36,590 nt of DNA from Gracilaria vermiculophylla (Eukaryota; Rhodophyta; Florideophyceae; Gracilariales; Gracilariaceae). The position numbers were made by a program, and so were the translations under genes. Location: the NCBI GenBank assembly GCA_019155205.2, contig JAHNZQ020000277.1, positions 700,008-736,597 on the forward strand. The letters run 5' to 3'. This document shows positions 19,759-29,094 of the stretch, piece after piece (the stretch's first letter is position 1; each line of letters opens with the position of its first letter). The notes beneath the pieces were generated by a model that saw nothing but the letters and a program-made list of their open reading frames with translations, was not told the DNA's origin and ran no database searches.

Positions 19759-19910
19759 TCACGACGGAGACCGCGATAGGGGAGCAGTAACATGGAAGGA
19801 GGGGGGCGGAGGCGGCGTTTGGTGTAGAAAGCGGGGTCTTTGCTACCGGTATGGGGTAGTTTACTAGAGCAGAAAGCGCATTCTAATGATCAGTATACTG
19901 ACCGATAGCC

Positions 19911-20890
19911 GGTTTTTGGATGTCCTGAGCCGTTCATGGTAGCCAAAGTTTGACGTGTTGCCATCCAGCCATTTTCTATCCGTCAAGCGTGAAAAATGGC
20001 ACGTTCCTCAAGAAAAACGTGAATAACACGTTCAACTGCTTTGTGTACCCGGAAGGGGAAACAAGCAAAAATACTGCACGGAAACATGTTATGTGCAGAA
20101 TAGTGATCAATAAATTTTGGCTCTAGGGATATAGATGGATGTAGAAACGCCCTGATGTGGACTTAAAGAAGGGAGCAATTTTAATTATGATTCCAAGCCT
20201 ACTCGTGTCCGTACCAAAATATCCCCGAATGCAATCTCTATATCACAATCGTAAATAAAATTTTGATTGAAATCTCATATCCCGTACAATTTCCACTGCA
20301 ATTTCAGTCACTGCAAACTTAACTGGAAGCGTGGCTTATGCAACTACAATATGAACTGCTCTGCGGGGAAGATTGCCAGCTAGATGTGCCGACGGGTTGC
20401 TAACACATTCATCAAATTCCATTGCCGGTGAAAGAGAGCAATCTCGAATTGCAATCATTGGATTAAGATTAATAGCCTTGTAGTTGACGGTACTCATCTC
20501 TGCTGGCCGCAAAAAAAAGTTTTCACGGTAGACCTGTCAGGATTTCTTTATCTTTGTATCCTTGGTACTAAGGCTGTACCCGGGACACAAATACTTATCG
20601 AACTGATCAGAATAAAGTATGTATTACACTTTGGTACTTAAATTCATTATTGAGGAATGACGAGATGTGGCACATCCAGTAGGTCGAGTGTGAGAGCCTA
20701 GACCAAAGGGACTCCGGGAGGCTCAAAAGTCGGATGTAAAGGGTTTACTGAAAGGCTCGGTGAGTCGGCCTTAGTGGGGTGATCGGGTGCGTTCGATGCC
20801 TCTCGGTCAGGAGGCATCGGGAGGCTGCGAGCCGGGGTCTAAAAACTAAATCTGAAGCCCTGTTTCTAGCGGAAACGGGTCATCTAGAAA
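19911..20890 (+). other. no recognisable gene; may hold the 3' LTR of the gypsy element
   Basis: No coding segment seen. The part from about 20650 to 20890 is GC-richer and lies where the gypsy 3' LTR should be, but with no second copy in the window I cannot define it. Confidence 0.45.
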
Positions 20891-20989
20891 GTTACGAAAC
20901 TACACGACGTCCAATTGCGTCGCTGTACGGCGAATAAAATATAGGCCGGTACGTCTTGGCAGCTGTCCACAGACAATGCACAGTGCCAC

Positions 20990-21170
20990 ACTCCCTTCTT
21001 TCAAAGAGCGAGCGCGGCGCGAGCTTCGGCCGCCAGGTTGGCTGCGATGGTCTTTCGCTGTAGCAAACGCTTGACCACTGCCGGGACGTCTTCGAAGACA
21101 TTAAGCAAAAGCTTGACAGTGTCTTCAGATTCGTCAAGTCCTTTTCAGCGGACGACAACTCAGAGACCAC
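20990..21170 (-). pseudogene. decayed chromodomain at the gypsy integrase C-terminus
   Basis: After the stop of the integrase ORF another minus-strand frame reads KGLDESEDT and then LLNVFEDVPAVVKRLLQ, which matches the second half of a retroelement chromodomain (W-x-G-x-D-x-S-x-x-T-W-E). The first aromatic Trp is a stop here and the Trp of TWE is Val. Chromodomains direct such elements to histone marks; this one is not usable. Confidence 0.6.
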
Positions 21171-22644
21171 CGGGACTGTCTCGAAGACTCATGAGACGGG
21201 CGTCCGGAATGCAGATTTCGGACTGCAACACGTGACCCATGGTCACGCGCTTGTCGATTGCATCGTCCCGATAAAACTTGAGACGGGTCGCGTGTATGTC
21301 GTCCAGATGGCCGGTGTGGAGATCTTCGACCTGATAGACGTAGTCGTTGAGCGCCTTGATGACACGACGCGGACCGCGCCAGCGGAGAAGTAACTTTTCT
21401 CCTGCACCGAACTCATCACGGGCCACAAGAACAAAGTCCCCCTCTTCGAAGTTCGGGAGCTTTCCTTGCGAGGCGGATACGCGGGATTGCTCTCGACGTT
21501 TAGCCAAAGTCAATTGGACGAGTGGGTGGATCTCATCGCGGATCTTGATGAGATCCTTGATGTTGACGTCGCGCTCCATCTGCGCTTCGGCTAGCGTCAC
21601 AGACTTTGCAGGCGAGGATCGTATGAATGTATAGATAGGCGGTGTTGGCTCACGCCCAAGGAAGGCCGTTATCGGAAAAACATTCCCGCGGGACGGAGAC
21701 GGGAAAACTTTCAAGACGGAGGTAGAAATCGGAAGGAGATCGGGCCATTCGGTCATGCGCATCTTGAGTTCAGACAAGACTAAACGGGCGACACGGATTA
21801 ATTCTTTGCCAAAGCGTTCCACTGCCCCGTTGCTCCATGAGCAGTATGGAAGCGTGAAATGGTGCGGCTGACTGAGAACTTTCGTCACCAGACGGACAAC
21901 TTCATTTTTGAAGTGGCTAGGGCCGTCGTACATGAGGCCGTTGGGAACCCCGAAAGCTGCGCACCAGTCTATGATAGCCGAGGCGGCATTTTCGGCAGTG
22001 GTATCAGGGAAGGCGTAGAACCTCTTGTAGTCGGAATGGTCGTCACGCGGAATGAGGACATATTTCTCGCCGGCCTGTCCAGGCCCGAGTTTGATGTAGT
22101 CTAACTGTAGCAAGTCGTTGGCCTTTGTGGCGTGGACGGCCGGACCAAATGGGCGTGGTATCTTCTCCCCTCCAACTGTCGATAGACAGTGGATGCAAGC
22201 ACGGACGAAGGTACAGATGTCTGCGTGTCGGGTAGACCATTTAAAGAACGTTGAGAGCAACTTTTCCGTGGAGCCGCTGCCGCGATGACCAGAAGGACCA
22301 GTATGGGCAATGATACAATGACGAAGTTGAATGTCATTGGCGTCGTTGGGAATCCAGACGGCACAGGTGTCCGCATACATCCAGAGGTGGTCGTTGAGAG
22401 TGAGGCCGGCAGGACGCGATTCGGCGTTGTCATGTTGGGCCGTAGCAAGGGCGGTACGGGAAGGCCATTCTAAGTCGTCGGCGGAAGACGACGGGAGCTC
22501 GGGCACGCGTACAATACGGCGCACCGTTGTCCGGGTCGTCGGCCAGCGGGATATGAGGTCGGCTCTGTCGTTTTGTCGCCCTTGATGTGTTAGCATGTGT
22601 ACTTGTACATGCTGAGACGCACGGCCCATCACAGTACCTTGCAC
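21160..22644 (-). CDS. gypsy integrase
   Basis: This 494-residue ORF has no true ATG at its edge because it continues the polyprotein. The HHCC zinc finger reads HTGPSGHRG with CTFVRACIHC. The core triad is intact: LLQLDYIKLGPG, LMYDGPSHFKNE and SNGAVERFGKEL. The C-terminal part has the GPxRV pattern (LRWRGPRRVIKALNDYVYQV). It begins with the RNase H tail HQGRQNDRADLISRW, so a frameshift near 22630 separates it from the RNase H ORF. The long open frame shows that this half is fairly well preserved. Confidence 0.9.
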   Translation of the reverse strand: MQGTVMGRASQHVQVHMLTHQGRQNDRADLISRWPTTRTTVRRIVRVPELPSSSADDLEWPSRTALATAQHDNAESRPAGLTLNDHLWMYADTCAVWIPNDANDIQLRHCIIAHTGPSGHRGSGSTEKLLSTFFKWSTRHADICTFVRACIHCLSTVGGEKIPRPFGPAVHATKANDLLQLDYIKLGPGQAGEKYVLIPRDDHSDYKRFYAFPDTTAENAASAIIDWCAAFGVPNGLMYDGPSHFKNEVVRLVTKVLSQPHHFTLPYCSWSNGAVERFGKELIRVARLVLSELKMRMTEWPDLLPISTSVLKVFPSPSRGNVFPITAFLGREPTPPIYTFIRSSPAKSVTLAEAQMERDVNIKDLIKIRDEIHPLVQLTLAKRREQSRVSASQGKLPNFEEGDFVLVARDEFGAGEKLLLRWRGPRRVIKALNDYVYQVEDLHTGHLDDIHATRLKFYRDDAIDKRVTMGHVLQSEICIPDARLMSLRDSPGGL

Positions 22645-23445
22645 ATTGAAGTGGCTGATAAGTCAGGCACCACAGACTTGGGGTCAAATAGGAAGATGAG
22701 ATTGTTGTGGTCCGTGTACAGGGCGAAGCCGTCGGATGTGGCGACGATCCAGTGCATGCGGTCTAATGTGGTCAACACCGCATAGGCCTCTTTTTCCAAG
22801 ACTGACCAGCCGAGTTGGCTGGCGTCGAAGCGGCCGGAGAGCAACGCGAGCAAAGAATGACGTTGTTCCGCGTGGTCCTTTTGGACATCGTCCTGTGGGA
22901 CTTGGGTAATGATCCCAGACCAGGCCGTATTGGATGCATCTGCGTACACGCACAGACGTTGGCTGACATCGCAGTTGGCGAGCTTAACCTGATGAGCGAG
23001 TGAATGCTGACAGATGGCGAATGCGTCCAGTTCGGTCTGGCCCAAGCCGAGGGGGGCAAGATTGACACAGGAGACGGCGCGTTTGGTTCGCTTGCCAACA
23101 TGTCCGTTGTTGGCAAGCGAACCAAACGCGCCGTCTCCTGTGTCGCGTTCCATGAACTCGTGGAGCGGGGCTACGAGGTCAGTGAAGTTTGGAATACCCT
23201 GCTTGACCCATTGCAGGGCACAAACAAATTGTTGAAGCTGCGCGCCGGTTGTAGGTGCCTCCATCGACAGCAATCCATCCAGCCGACGCGGGTCTTACCG
23301 GATGCCCTCTGAGGACAGCAGTCGACCGCACCAGCGGATTTCGGTCACGAAGATGGTGCACTTGCCGGGGTGAAGCTTGAGGTTGTATTCCACGCACAGG
23401 GCGAAGAACGACGGAATAGACTCCGTGAGACTGTCGATGGTAGCT
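22629..23445 (-). pseudogene. gypsy reverse transcriptase remnant and RNase H
   Basis: On the minus strand, FALCVEYNLKLHPGKCTIF and RWCGRLLSSEG (about 23300-23410) are the end of the gypsy RT palm and thumb. RNase H follows: VYADASNTAWSG with Asp, VLEKEAYAVLTTL with Glu, ALYTDHNNLIFLF with Asp. A frameshift near 23290 splits the two. Between the connection domain and RNase H lies the 37-bp inverted duplication (23064-23144), which adds residues absent from the family. RT upstream of the palm is lost. Confidence 0.85.
23064..23144. repeat. perfect 37-bp inverted repeat with 7-bp loop
   Basis: Arm 23064-23100 and arm 23108-23144 are exact reverse complements, separated by TGTCCGT. Both lie inside the gypsy connection/RNase H coding region. 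One arm encodes a GKRTKRAVS stretch that fits the coding frame; the other looks like a reverse-complement copy of it. Confidence 0.95.
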
Positions 23446-24000
23446 GTGGTACTGTCAGCCCCCCTCTCGAGGTAGTAAAGCACAACGTCCGTTAGGAGGT
23501 TTTGTTGACTCCAAACGCGCGTATTCCTAAAGGTGGTCTCCGGTATCCGCTGTCGCGAGCCGGGGGAATTCTTAAAAGAGATCCGCAAACACCAAGCGGA
23601 GGGGGAGGTTCACTGGGCGGACAATGCTCCTACAGGCGCTGCTGTGATGCGACCTGGGGATCGGCGGCTTAGAAGCCTGCGTTGATCGACAAAAGACTCC
23701 AACCGGAAAAGTAGATGAAGCCTCAAGGGTGCTTGTCTTTACTTCCCCAGACGTGGAGCTCAACCGGCAGATAAAGTATCAAGCCGGGAGCCCGCCTCAG
23801 CAGGTCTTGCTACTGTACTAATTACCTGCATAAATTATCTAAAATAAATAATACTTCTACCGTGCCTCAAGGATACTGTAGCGCACGTGGGCAAGATTGT
23901 GCACCACGTGGCCCAGCTAATAAAATACGAGCCCTCCTTTGGGGGATTGAAGGGTAGCGCCGCAAGGGCGGAGCGTCCATCGGCAAGGCTTCCCGCTCGC
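23446..24000 (+). repeat. LTR-like interspersed repeat, copy R2
   Basis: It matches R1 (14821-15310) over most of its length, and its first part matches R3 inverted. Reading on the plus strand, a short shared internal end (23446-23502) is followed by TGTTGACTCC, about 400 bp of U3-like sequence, two CACGTG boxes (23884-23889, 23905-23910), a TATA-like TAATAAAATA (23918-23927) and a GC-rich part ending CTCA before TGGTGCGAGCTC, a possible primer-binding site. Borders are inferred. Confidence 0.65.
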
Positions 24001-24026
24001 CTCGCTCACTGGTGCGAGCTCTCCTT

Positions 24027-24172
24027 ATGGAGCAAGACTTGGAGTCGCGCCTGGATCTCCCGTTCTTCGGCGCACCTCAGATAAGGAGTATCGCAGTGTC
24101 CGACCGTGGTTGGAGCGTTGTCACCATGGACTGGAGTGTGGAGCCAATGGGCGCGGTACGCATCGACGCGGT
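24027..24172 (+). CDS. start of a gag-like ORF cut by the assembly gap
   Basis: An ATG 27 bp after the presumed LTR/primer-site junction opens a frame that reads MEQDLESRLDLPFFGAP and stays open for 48 codons until the N run. Position after an LTR suggests gag of the R-family retroelement; nothing in the residues proves it. Confidence 0.35.
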
Positions 24173-24272
24173 NNNNNNNNNNNNNNNNNNNNNNNNNNNN
24201 NNNNNNNNNNNNNNNNNNNNNNNNNNNNNNNNNNNNNNNNNNNNNNNNNNNNNNNNNNNNNNNNNNNNNNNN
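24173..24272. other. assembly gap (100 N)
   Basis: Exactly 100 N, a conventional placeholder for a gap of unknown size. Open frames that run through it are artefacts. Confidence 0.99.
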
Positions 24273-24396
24273 ATTCCCCCGGCTCGCGACAGCGGATACC
24301 GGAGACCACCTTTAGGAATACGCGCCTTTGGAGTCACTAAAAACTCCTAACGGACGTTGTGCTCTACTACCTCGACAGGAGGGCTGACAGTACCAC
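24273..24396 (-). repeat. LTR-like interspersed repeat, partial copy R3 (inverted)
   Basis: About 124 bp are the near-perfect reverse complement of 23446-23575. The copy begins at the gap and ends inside a piggyBac-like coding fragment at about 24397, so a retroelement of this family inserted there. Confidence 0.85.
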
Positions 24397-25012
24397 ACTC
24401 TGCAGCGAACAGTATTCTCATCTAGCGAGATCACTACGACCGGCACTGCCATAGTGGCGGTATTCCTCGCAAAATGTTCTAGCAGTTGGCGACTATGCCA
24501 GAGAGGATCCGCAGCTGTCAATTTAGGATCACAGCAAGCATATAAGCGTAGAGTCGCACGAATATTCAAAAATGTGTCACGTCCCAATGTCTTCTGAAAG
24601 AACGGAATGCCCAGAAGATCAGACTTACACCAGTAGTCTCGGAGACGAATATGACCATGAACAGAAGTTGCCAATTCAAGTCCAGGGCATGCTTGTAGTT
24701 CGTCCATTCTTAGCGGTTTAGACTTTCGTCCTCGTTTTAGTAGCTCCTTGCTCGTCCAATCACGAACACAATTCAGGTAAGAACCATTCAAGAAGAGACG
24801 GAACAATCCCATCTCTTTCTTATGAGCACACGCCCGTTTAATGAGCTCGGCCTTAGCAAGAAAAATTTCGCTTCGTTTGCGCCATCGCGCGCAGTAAGGA
24901 ACAGTTGCGTACAAGTTTTGGGCGTCAGCAGCTCCTACCGCAATGACCAAGAACTCCTCGTTATCTTCCGTATACCAGCAAAGTTCTCCCGCAGTCTCAA
25001 AATTGCACTCCT
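24397..25012 (-). pseudogene. piggyBac-like transposase, N-terminal fragment
   Basis: Minus-strand reading: an N-terminal region (WYTEDNEEFLVIAVGAAD) leads into HIRLRDYWCKSDLLGIPFF, LGRDTFLNIRATLRLY and DPLWHSRQLLEHF, then AVPVVVISLDENTVRCR. The last block has the Asp-Glu that starts the piggyBac catalytic domain. Homology ends at 24397 where R3 begins. Its wording differs from the transposon at 16159, so it is a second piggyBac lineage. It starts after a stop at about 25013; the true start is not seen. Confidence 0.75.
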
Positions 25013-25311
25013 ATGCATTGAGACAATCTTCGTTGGCCACAGGTCTATTAGTTTTCGAGTGAGCACTGCTCATGTTCAAAAGTGACAAATAGTTTGGCCG
25101 CACTATCTGGCGGACACTGTAGGTTGGCGTGACTTCGGCAGCCTCATGAGGCCATAGCGAGCGAAATACACCATTTGGGGCGCATTTTATGTGCCGTTTA
25201 GATGCAATGGCAATGAAAATGCAGTTGCAATGCAGAAAGAAGCATTGCGAAACATCTCTGTAACTGGTCACTTTCACAGTTGATTGACTTGACAGCCAAT
25301 GGGGAGTAGAA

Positions 25312-25341
25312 AGCTTAACTCTACGATAGTAGCGTTAAGGA
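25312..25341. repeat. hairpin 1 (AGCTTAACTCTA / TAGCGTTAAGGA)
   Basis: Imperfect 12-bp arms around loop CGATAG, preceded by CAGCCAAT. It is a diverged copy of the hairpin at 25401. Confidence 0.7.
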
Positions 25342-25400
25342 ATCTGGATACTTGGCATGCTGAGGACCACTCGTTCCTGTCGTCAGCCAATCGTATTCAT

Positions 25401-25430
25401 AGCTTAACGCTATTATAGTAGCGTTAAGCT
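25401..25430. repeat. hairpin 2 (AGCTTAACGCTA / TAGCGTTAAGCT)
   Basis: Perfect 12-bp arms around loop TTATAG, followed by TTTT and preceded by CAGCCAAT. It may be an end of a small inverted-repeat element. Confidence 0.8.
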
Positions 25431-25743
25431 TTTAGGGTCAAAAGGGTTAATGTTGAGCATACAATAAAAAATAAATACTGGATAACCGTACGCGCTCCAA
25501 CGCTGAAGGCGAGCAATACGGTGAAAAGAGTCGAAGAGAGGGTTTCGCAATACGTGAACTTGCACTAAGTGTTCGGTCGGCATGTTCATGCAGCAACGAC
25601 GAATATGGAAGAAAATTTACATGAATACGAAACAGCAATAGGAAATGCTTGCATACTATGTTCGTAGAAAGATGACGAATCTTGATATTTAGTCCTGTAC
25701 GAAGGGTACTTCGTGATGGGTTTCCAGATTACGATAGTGAAAA

Positions 25744-26679
25744 TCAGGTGGACATTGGACTTATCGGACGCAGGCTGTGGAGGCTTTCATGTTGCTCATG
25801 GTCAATGAAGTAGTCAAGCGACTCTGCTATGCGCGCCACAAAGCCGTTCTTGAAATCATCGGAGACTTGGATTCTAGATTCATGTTCTTTCTTCGAATTG
25901 GCCGTCATCTCTTTCACTCTCACTTCTGATGCAGGTAATTCACTTTGACTTGATAGGACTGAATGTTCAACATGCTCTGAAAAACTGTAGTCTCGGAGTC
26001 CAGGGGATGACGAGTCGGAAGTTTTTTCCAGTCCCGTATCCACATTGACGGAGGATTCCGCTTTTCCTTCATTGAGAACATTAAATTTGTATGACTGAAT
26101 CGCTCGTTTGACAAAACCTGATTCCACACTGGGGACTGGTTCTTGGCTTGGAAGCTTGCTCTTCACACGTTCAATAAGTTTTTCTTCATTTGCTTTTTGC
26201 CCTAAATCAGAATCATTCCTCGAGATTTGGGCAGGTACAAGCGGAACGTCTTTCAAAGGTGGAGCATTGCCAGAGTTTTTCGCCATCAGCCCTGAACGAA
26301 TTCTGACACCTTTTGGATTGAAGCAAGAACTGGCTTCAGTGATTATATATGATTTGAAGCACGAGGCAAAGCGCCCTGTACTTTTCACTGTTTCCCCCCC
26401 GTATTTGACTGCGCAGTCAACAAGACCAACGACCTGAATTTTGACGTTTTTAATGCCTTTGCCGAATCGGAAGTTCAGTTTCTTTGCTGTGGGACAGTCT
26501 GATCCTTGACTGGAGGAAAAAATGTACGAGTGTAGCCTAGTGTGATTGTTAGCATATCGACCACTGTCGTCGTATTGAACATGGTCTCCCTCCTGCACGG
26601 AAACCCTTCGATTCCGAACTTCTTCCAGACTCAGGAAAGCATGGGCGCTTCCAATATCTTCTCCATGATTCCAGTCCAT
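25744..26679 (-). CDS. hypothetical protein, 311 residues
   Basis: Not recognised. The ORF starts at an ATG at 26679, with a stop five codons upstream in frame, and is open for 311 codons, long for sequence of this composition. The N-terminal half (residues about 45-130) contains alternating hydrophobic stretches (KNVKIQVVGLVDCAVKYGG, FASCFKSYIITEASSCF) that look like beta strands with several Cys. The rest is Ser/Glu/Lys-rich and probably disordered (VEHSVLSSQSELPASEVRVK). No signal peptide or membrane segment is seen at this start. An AG ahead of the ATG would allow an upstream exon. It is the first likely host gene right of the transposon zone. Confidence 0.6.
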   Translation of the reverse strand: MDWNHGEDIGSAHAFLSLEEVRNRRVSVQEGDHVQYDDSGRYANNHTRLHSYIFSSSQGSDCPTAKKLNFRFGKGIKNVKIQVVGLVDCAVKYGGETVKSTGRFASCFKSYIITEASSCFNPKGVRIRSGLMAKNSGNAPPLKDVPLVPAQISRNDSDLGQKANEEKLIERVKSKLPSQEPVPSVESGFVKRAIQSYKFNVLNEGKAESSVNVDTGLEKTSDSSSPGLRDYSFSEHVEHSVLSSQSELPASEVRVKEMTANSKKEHESRIQVSDDFKNGFVARIAESLDYFIDHEQHESLHSLRPISPMST

Positions 26680-29094
26680 GTCTTGACGCTTTCAGAACCT
26701 GCTGTTGAACGTGCTTTCGCAGTAATGGCTAGATTTTGCCTTTAAAGCAATCGCCTACCGTTGCTTGATGATACTTACTTTGTTTCAACTGCGAGTCGGA
26801 AGGCTTGAGCGCAGCTCTGATGAAGTTGCTATCAGTTTTGTACCCCGACGATCCTGTGAGTGCATCAACTCATATGACATACTTGAAGCACTTCAGAGCC
26901 CTTTCAGAGACTAACCCGTGAAGGCAGTTCAAGTGCTCAAATGGACACGTCGCATTCATGGTTTCTTGCTCTGAAGTACTTTTTGTCCATTTTGTTTGCT
27001 TTTAGTACGTCAGAAGCAAAAGAACACTGACGATCGTGAAAACAATCAAAGAGGTGTGTGAGTGTTGGACAGCATGTCAAACCCAAATTTAAGGTATGGA
27101 TGGCGACTTGTTCGTGTCACCGCAGCATGCTTCAAAATCCGAGTAGCCCGTTGAATTTGTTGTGTTCGACGTTGACAACTTCTAGAAATATTGTTCGTTA
27201 GCTACTCGCTGACACGTACTACTTGTGAGTAGGAGAGACATACGCAACGACGCCTTAGCCATTGAATCTGCCAATATAAAGCAGAGAGCTGCTATGAGTG
27301 CAGGTTGAGACACGTGAGTGACGCCGGACTACGTGACATGCATTCCGAAAGTGTTGTTGGAATGCAGCAATCATATTCGAAGACACTCTCGCTGATATAA
27401 GTTGAAACCAGTGACAATAAACAGATGCATCCGAAAAACAGCTCAAGTTGGAAAGCTTCCCCGAGTTCAGAGAGCGCCCCATGCTCGAATCGTGAGAATG
27501 AATAAGACAAACGTTAGCAGATAAAAAAGGGCGTCTGTTTCTTTCAGCCCTCGAAATTTTGTGCCACAGTTTGCGGCCAAAGTCGCGAGAGTGCTACAGC
27601 AGTAGGTTGGTGGTATTGGAACGAAAAAGAAGGCAAAATGCAAACGACTCTGAAAGCGGTGGAAATGGAGCAAAAGATATTTGGGACTGCACCAAAAACC
27701 AAGAGCATTGGGGGGCATTCGATGCTGTCTGTTGAGACATGACAACGCTGGTGTTTACGTAGTGCGGGAAATGTGAAGGAGCAGTCCATAAGCGGGTGGC
27801 CAGATGCAAGTGTTCTTGGACGGTGAAAAATGACATGTATGGAGTGCGCTGATGCATATCCTTTTCCCTTGTCCCCCTCTTGTCATGCAAGAGTAGACAG
27901 AACGCACTTTCACGAGGCGGGGGTTCCCTTCAGTCGAATGAACCATGTGATTGTACGTTTGGCGATGGATGCCAAAGAACACACGGATGCAGATAAGCGT
28001 GCGATGCACAAAAAGCGTGGCAACTGACATTGGCGGCCATCAGCGTCTGAAGTAGGAGGAGCGGCTTATCTTGTTTCACAAAAGGTGCCTTTTGAAAGCA
28101 GAAGCGGACATGCGGTGAGCTGTAGAAAACACGGCGCGTGTCGCCAAAAACATCCGAATCTGGTCAGGAAGGGGGTGGCGCTTATCTCTAATTCTCTTTT
28201 CGCTCGTTTGTGGAATGGGACGTGGGCAACCAAAGTGGTGGCTCGCGAACCACTCGAGACGAAGTTGGGCTGTCTTGCGCCCTGCCTGTCATGTTGTGCT
28301 CCAACGGGTGGATAAAGGTGTCGACTGGGCGGATTGTGTGCGACGACGCGTTTCAAACGTGCGGCGCATCTGCGGAACGGTGATGTGTGGAAAGAGCGAT
28401 GAAAGCAGCAGGAGCACGAGGTGGGCGATGCGCAGCCATGCAAAGCTGCGTGGATGTCAGGAGGCAGGCGCTGATGGCAGCATGCGGCTTGGCGTGGATG
28501 CGAATGTTTGGGCAAACTTTGAGGCGAAGTTTTGAAATTTGAACGGCAGGCGCGTGGCAGGGCGCGACAAGCCTCGGGTGCACAGGCCGCGTGCGTATGC
28601 ATACGGCGAATGGAGCGCTGTTCCAAGCGGTGGGCGCCCGGTGGCTGCACTGCGGCCGCTTGATGCGCCGCTTTCGCAGCGCATGGGCGCCACCCGTTGC
28701 TGCCGGTGCACTGTACGTATGGATGCGCAGCGCAACGCAGAGGTGTCCAGCCTGCCTGCCGCCACGAGAGGCGCTTGCCAACGCATGTTGTGTACCTCTC
28801 GCCATCACCCAGAGCTCCTCACATGGTGCATACGTTGTGTTGGTATTTGCGCCCGCGCAGCACTGCTGATGAGGGACTCGCCGTGAGAGGCAACGTAGGT
28901 CAGTCACACCCGCACGCGCACTTATGCTCGCTTTAAAATGCTTTTCCAGTCTGCAACGGCCCCTTCATCGAATTCGCTCCCCCTATCATCTTCGTCAAGG
29001 TGTGTGTAGACACTTCTTCGTTGCTGCTTAACCACTTTGGGCGGCTATTGCTTAACTCCGTTCCATTGCACAGTTCAGTGAACTGAACATCAGC
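26680..29094 (+). other. no supported gene; GC-rich from about 28000
   Basis: Overlapping short ORFs occur on both strands, especially at 28066-28907, but none shows a motif, and competing frames on opposite strands point to chance in GC-rich sequence. Promoter or UTR sequence for the gene at 29095 may lie in the last few hundred bases, which include the palindromic CAGTTCAGTGAACTGAAC at 29071-29088. Confidence 0.5.

Larger units (their letters stand above)
16159..19910 (+). mobile_element. piggyBac-like transposon carrying a nuclease-like domain, degenerate
   Basis: The left end follows TTAA (16155-16158), the piggyBac target, and starts GGGC and then a perfect 26-bp palindrome (16163-16188). 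A related but degenerate palindrome, GATCAGTATACTGACC, lies at 19888-19903 beyond the last coding segment. Between them are piggyBac-like transposase segments, all on the plus strand. The right border is uncertain because no TTAA adjoins it. Confidence 0.7.
20891..23445 (-). mobile_element. Ty3/gypsy LTR retrotransposon, truncated
   Basis: RT remnant, RNase H, integrase and a decayed chromodomain follow each other on the minus strand; integrase after RNase H defines gypsy. Gag, protease and most of RT are missing: homology stops near 23445 where an LTR-like repeat begins. The chromodomain suggests the chromovirus branch. Confidence 0.88.
25013..25743 (+). other. no recognisable gene; two related hairpins
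   Basis: Two similar imperfect/perfect hairpins built on AGCTTAACGCTA lie at 25312-25341 and 25401-25430. Nothing else recognised. Confidence 0.6.

Noticed and set aside
24012..24350. ORFs running through the N gap
   Set aside because: They are produced by translating N as unknown residues. Only the part before 24173 was kept, at low confidence.
28066..28907. Possible genes on the minus strand (194 and 184 codons)
   Set aside because: They overlap each other and plus-strand ORFs in different frames, show no domain, and have Arg/Ala/His-rich composition expected of random GC-rich DNA.
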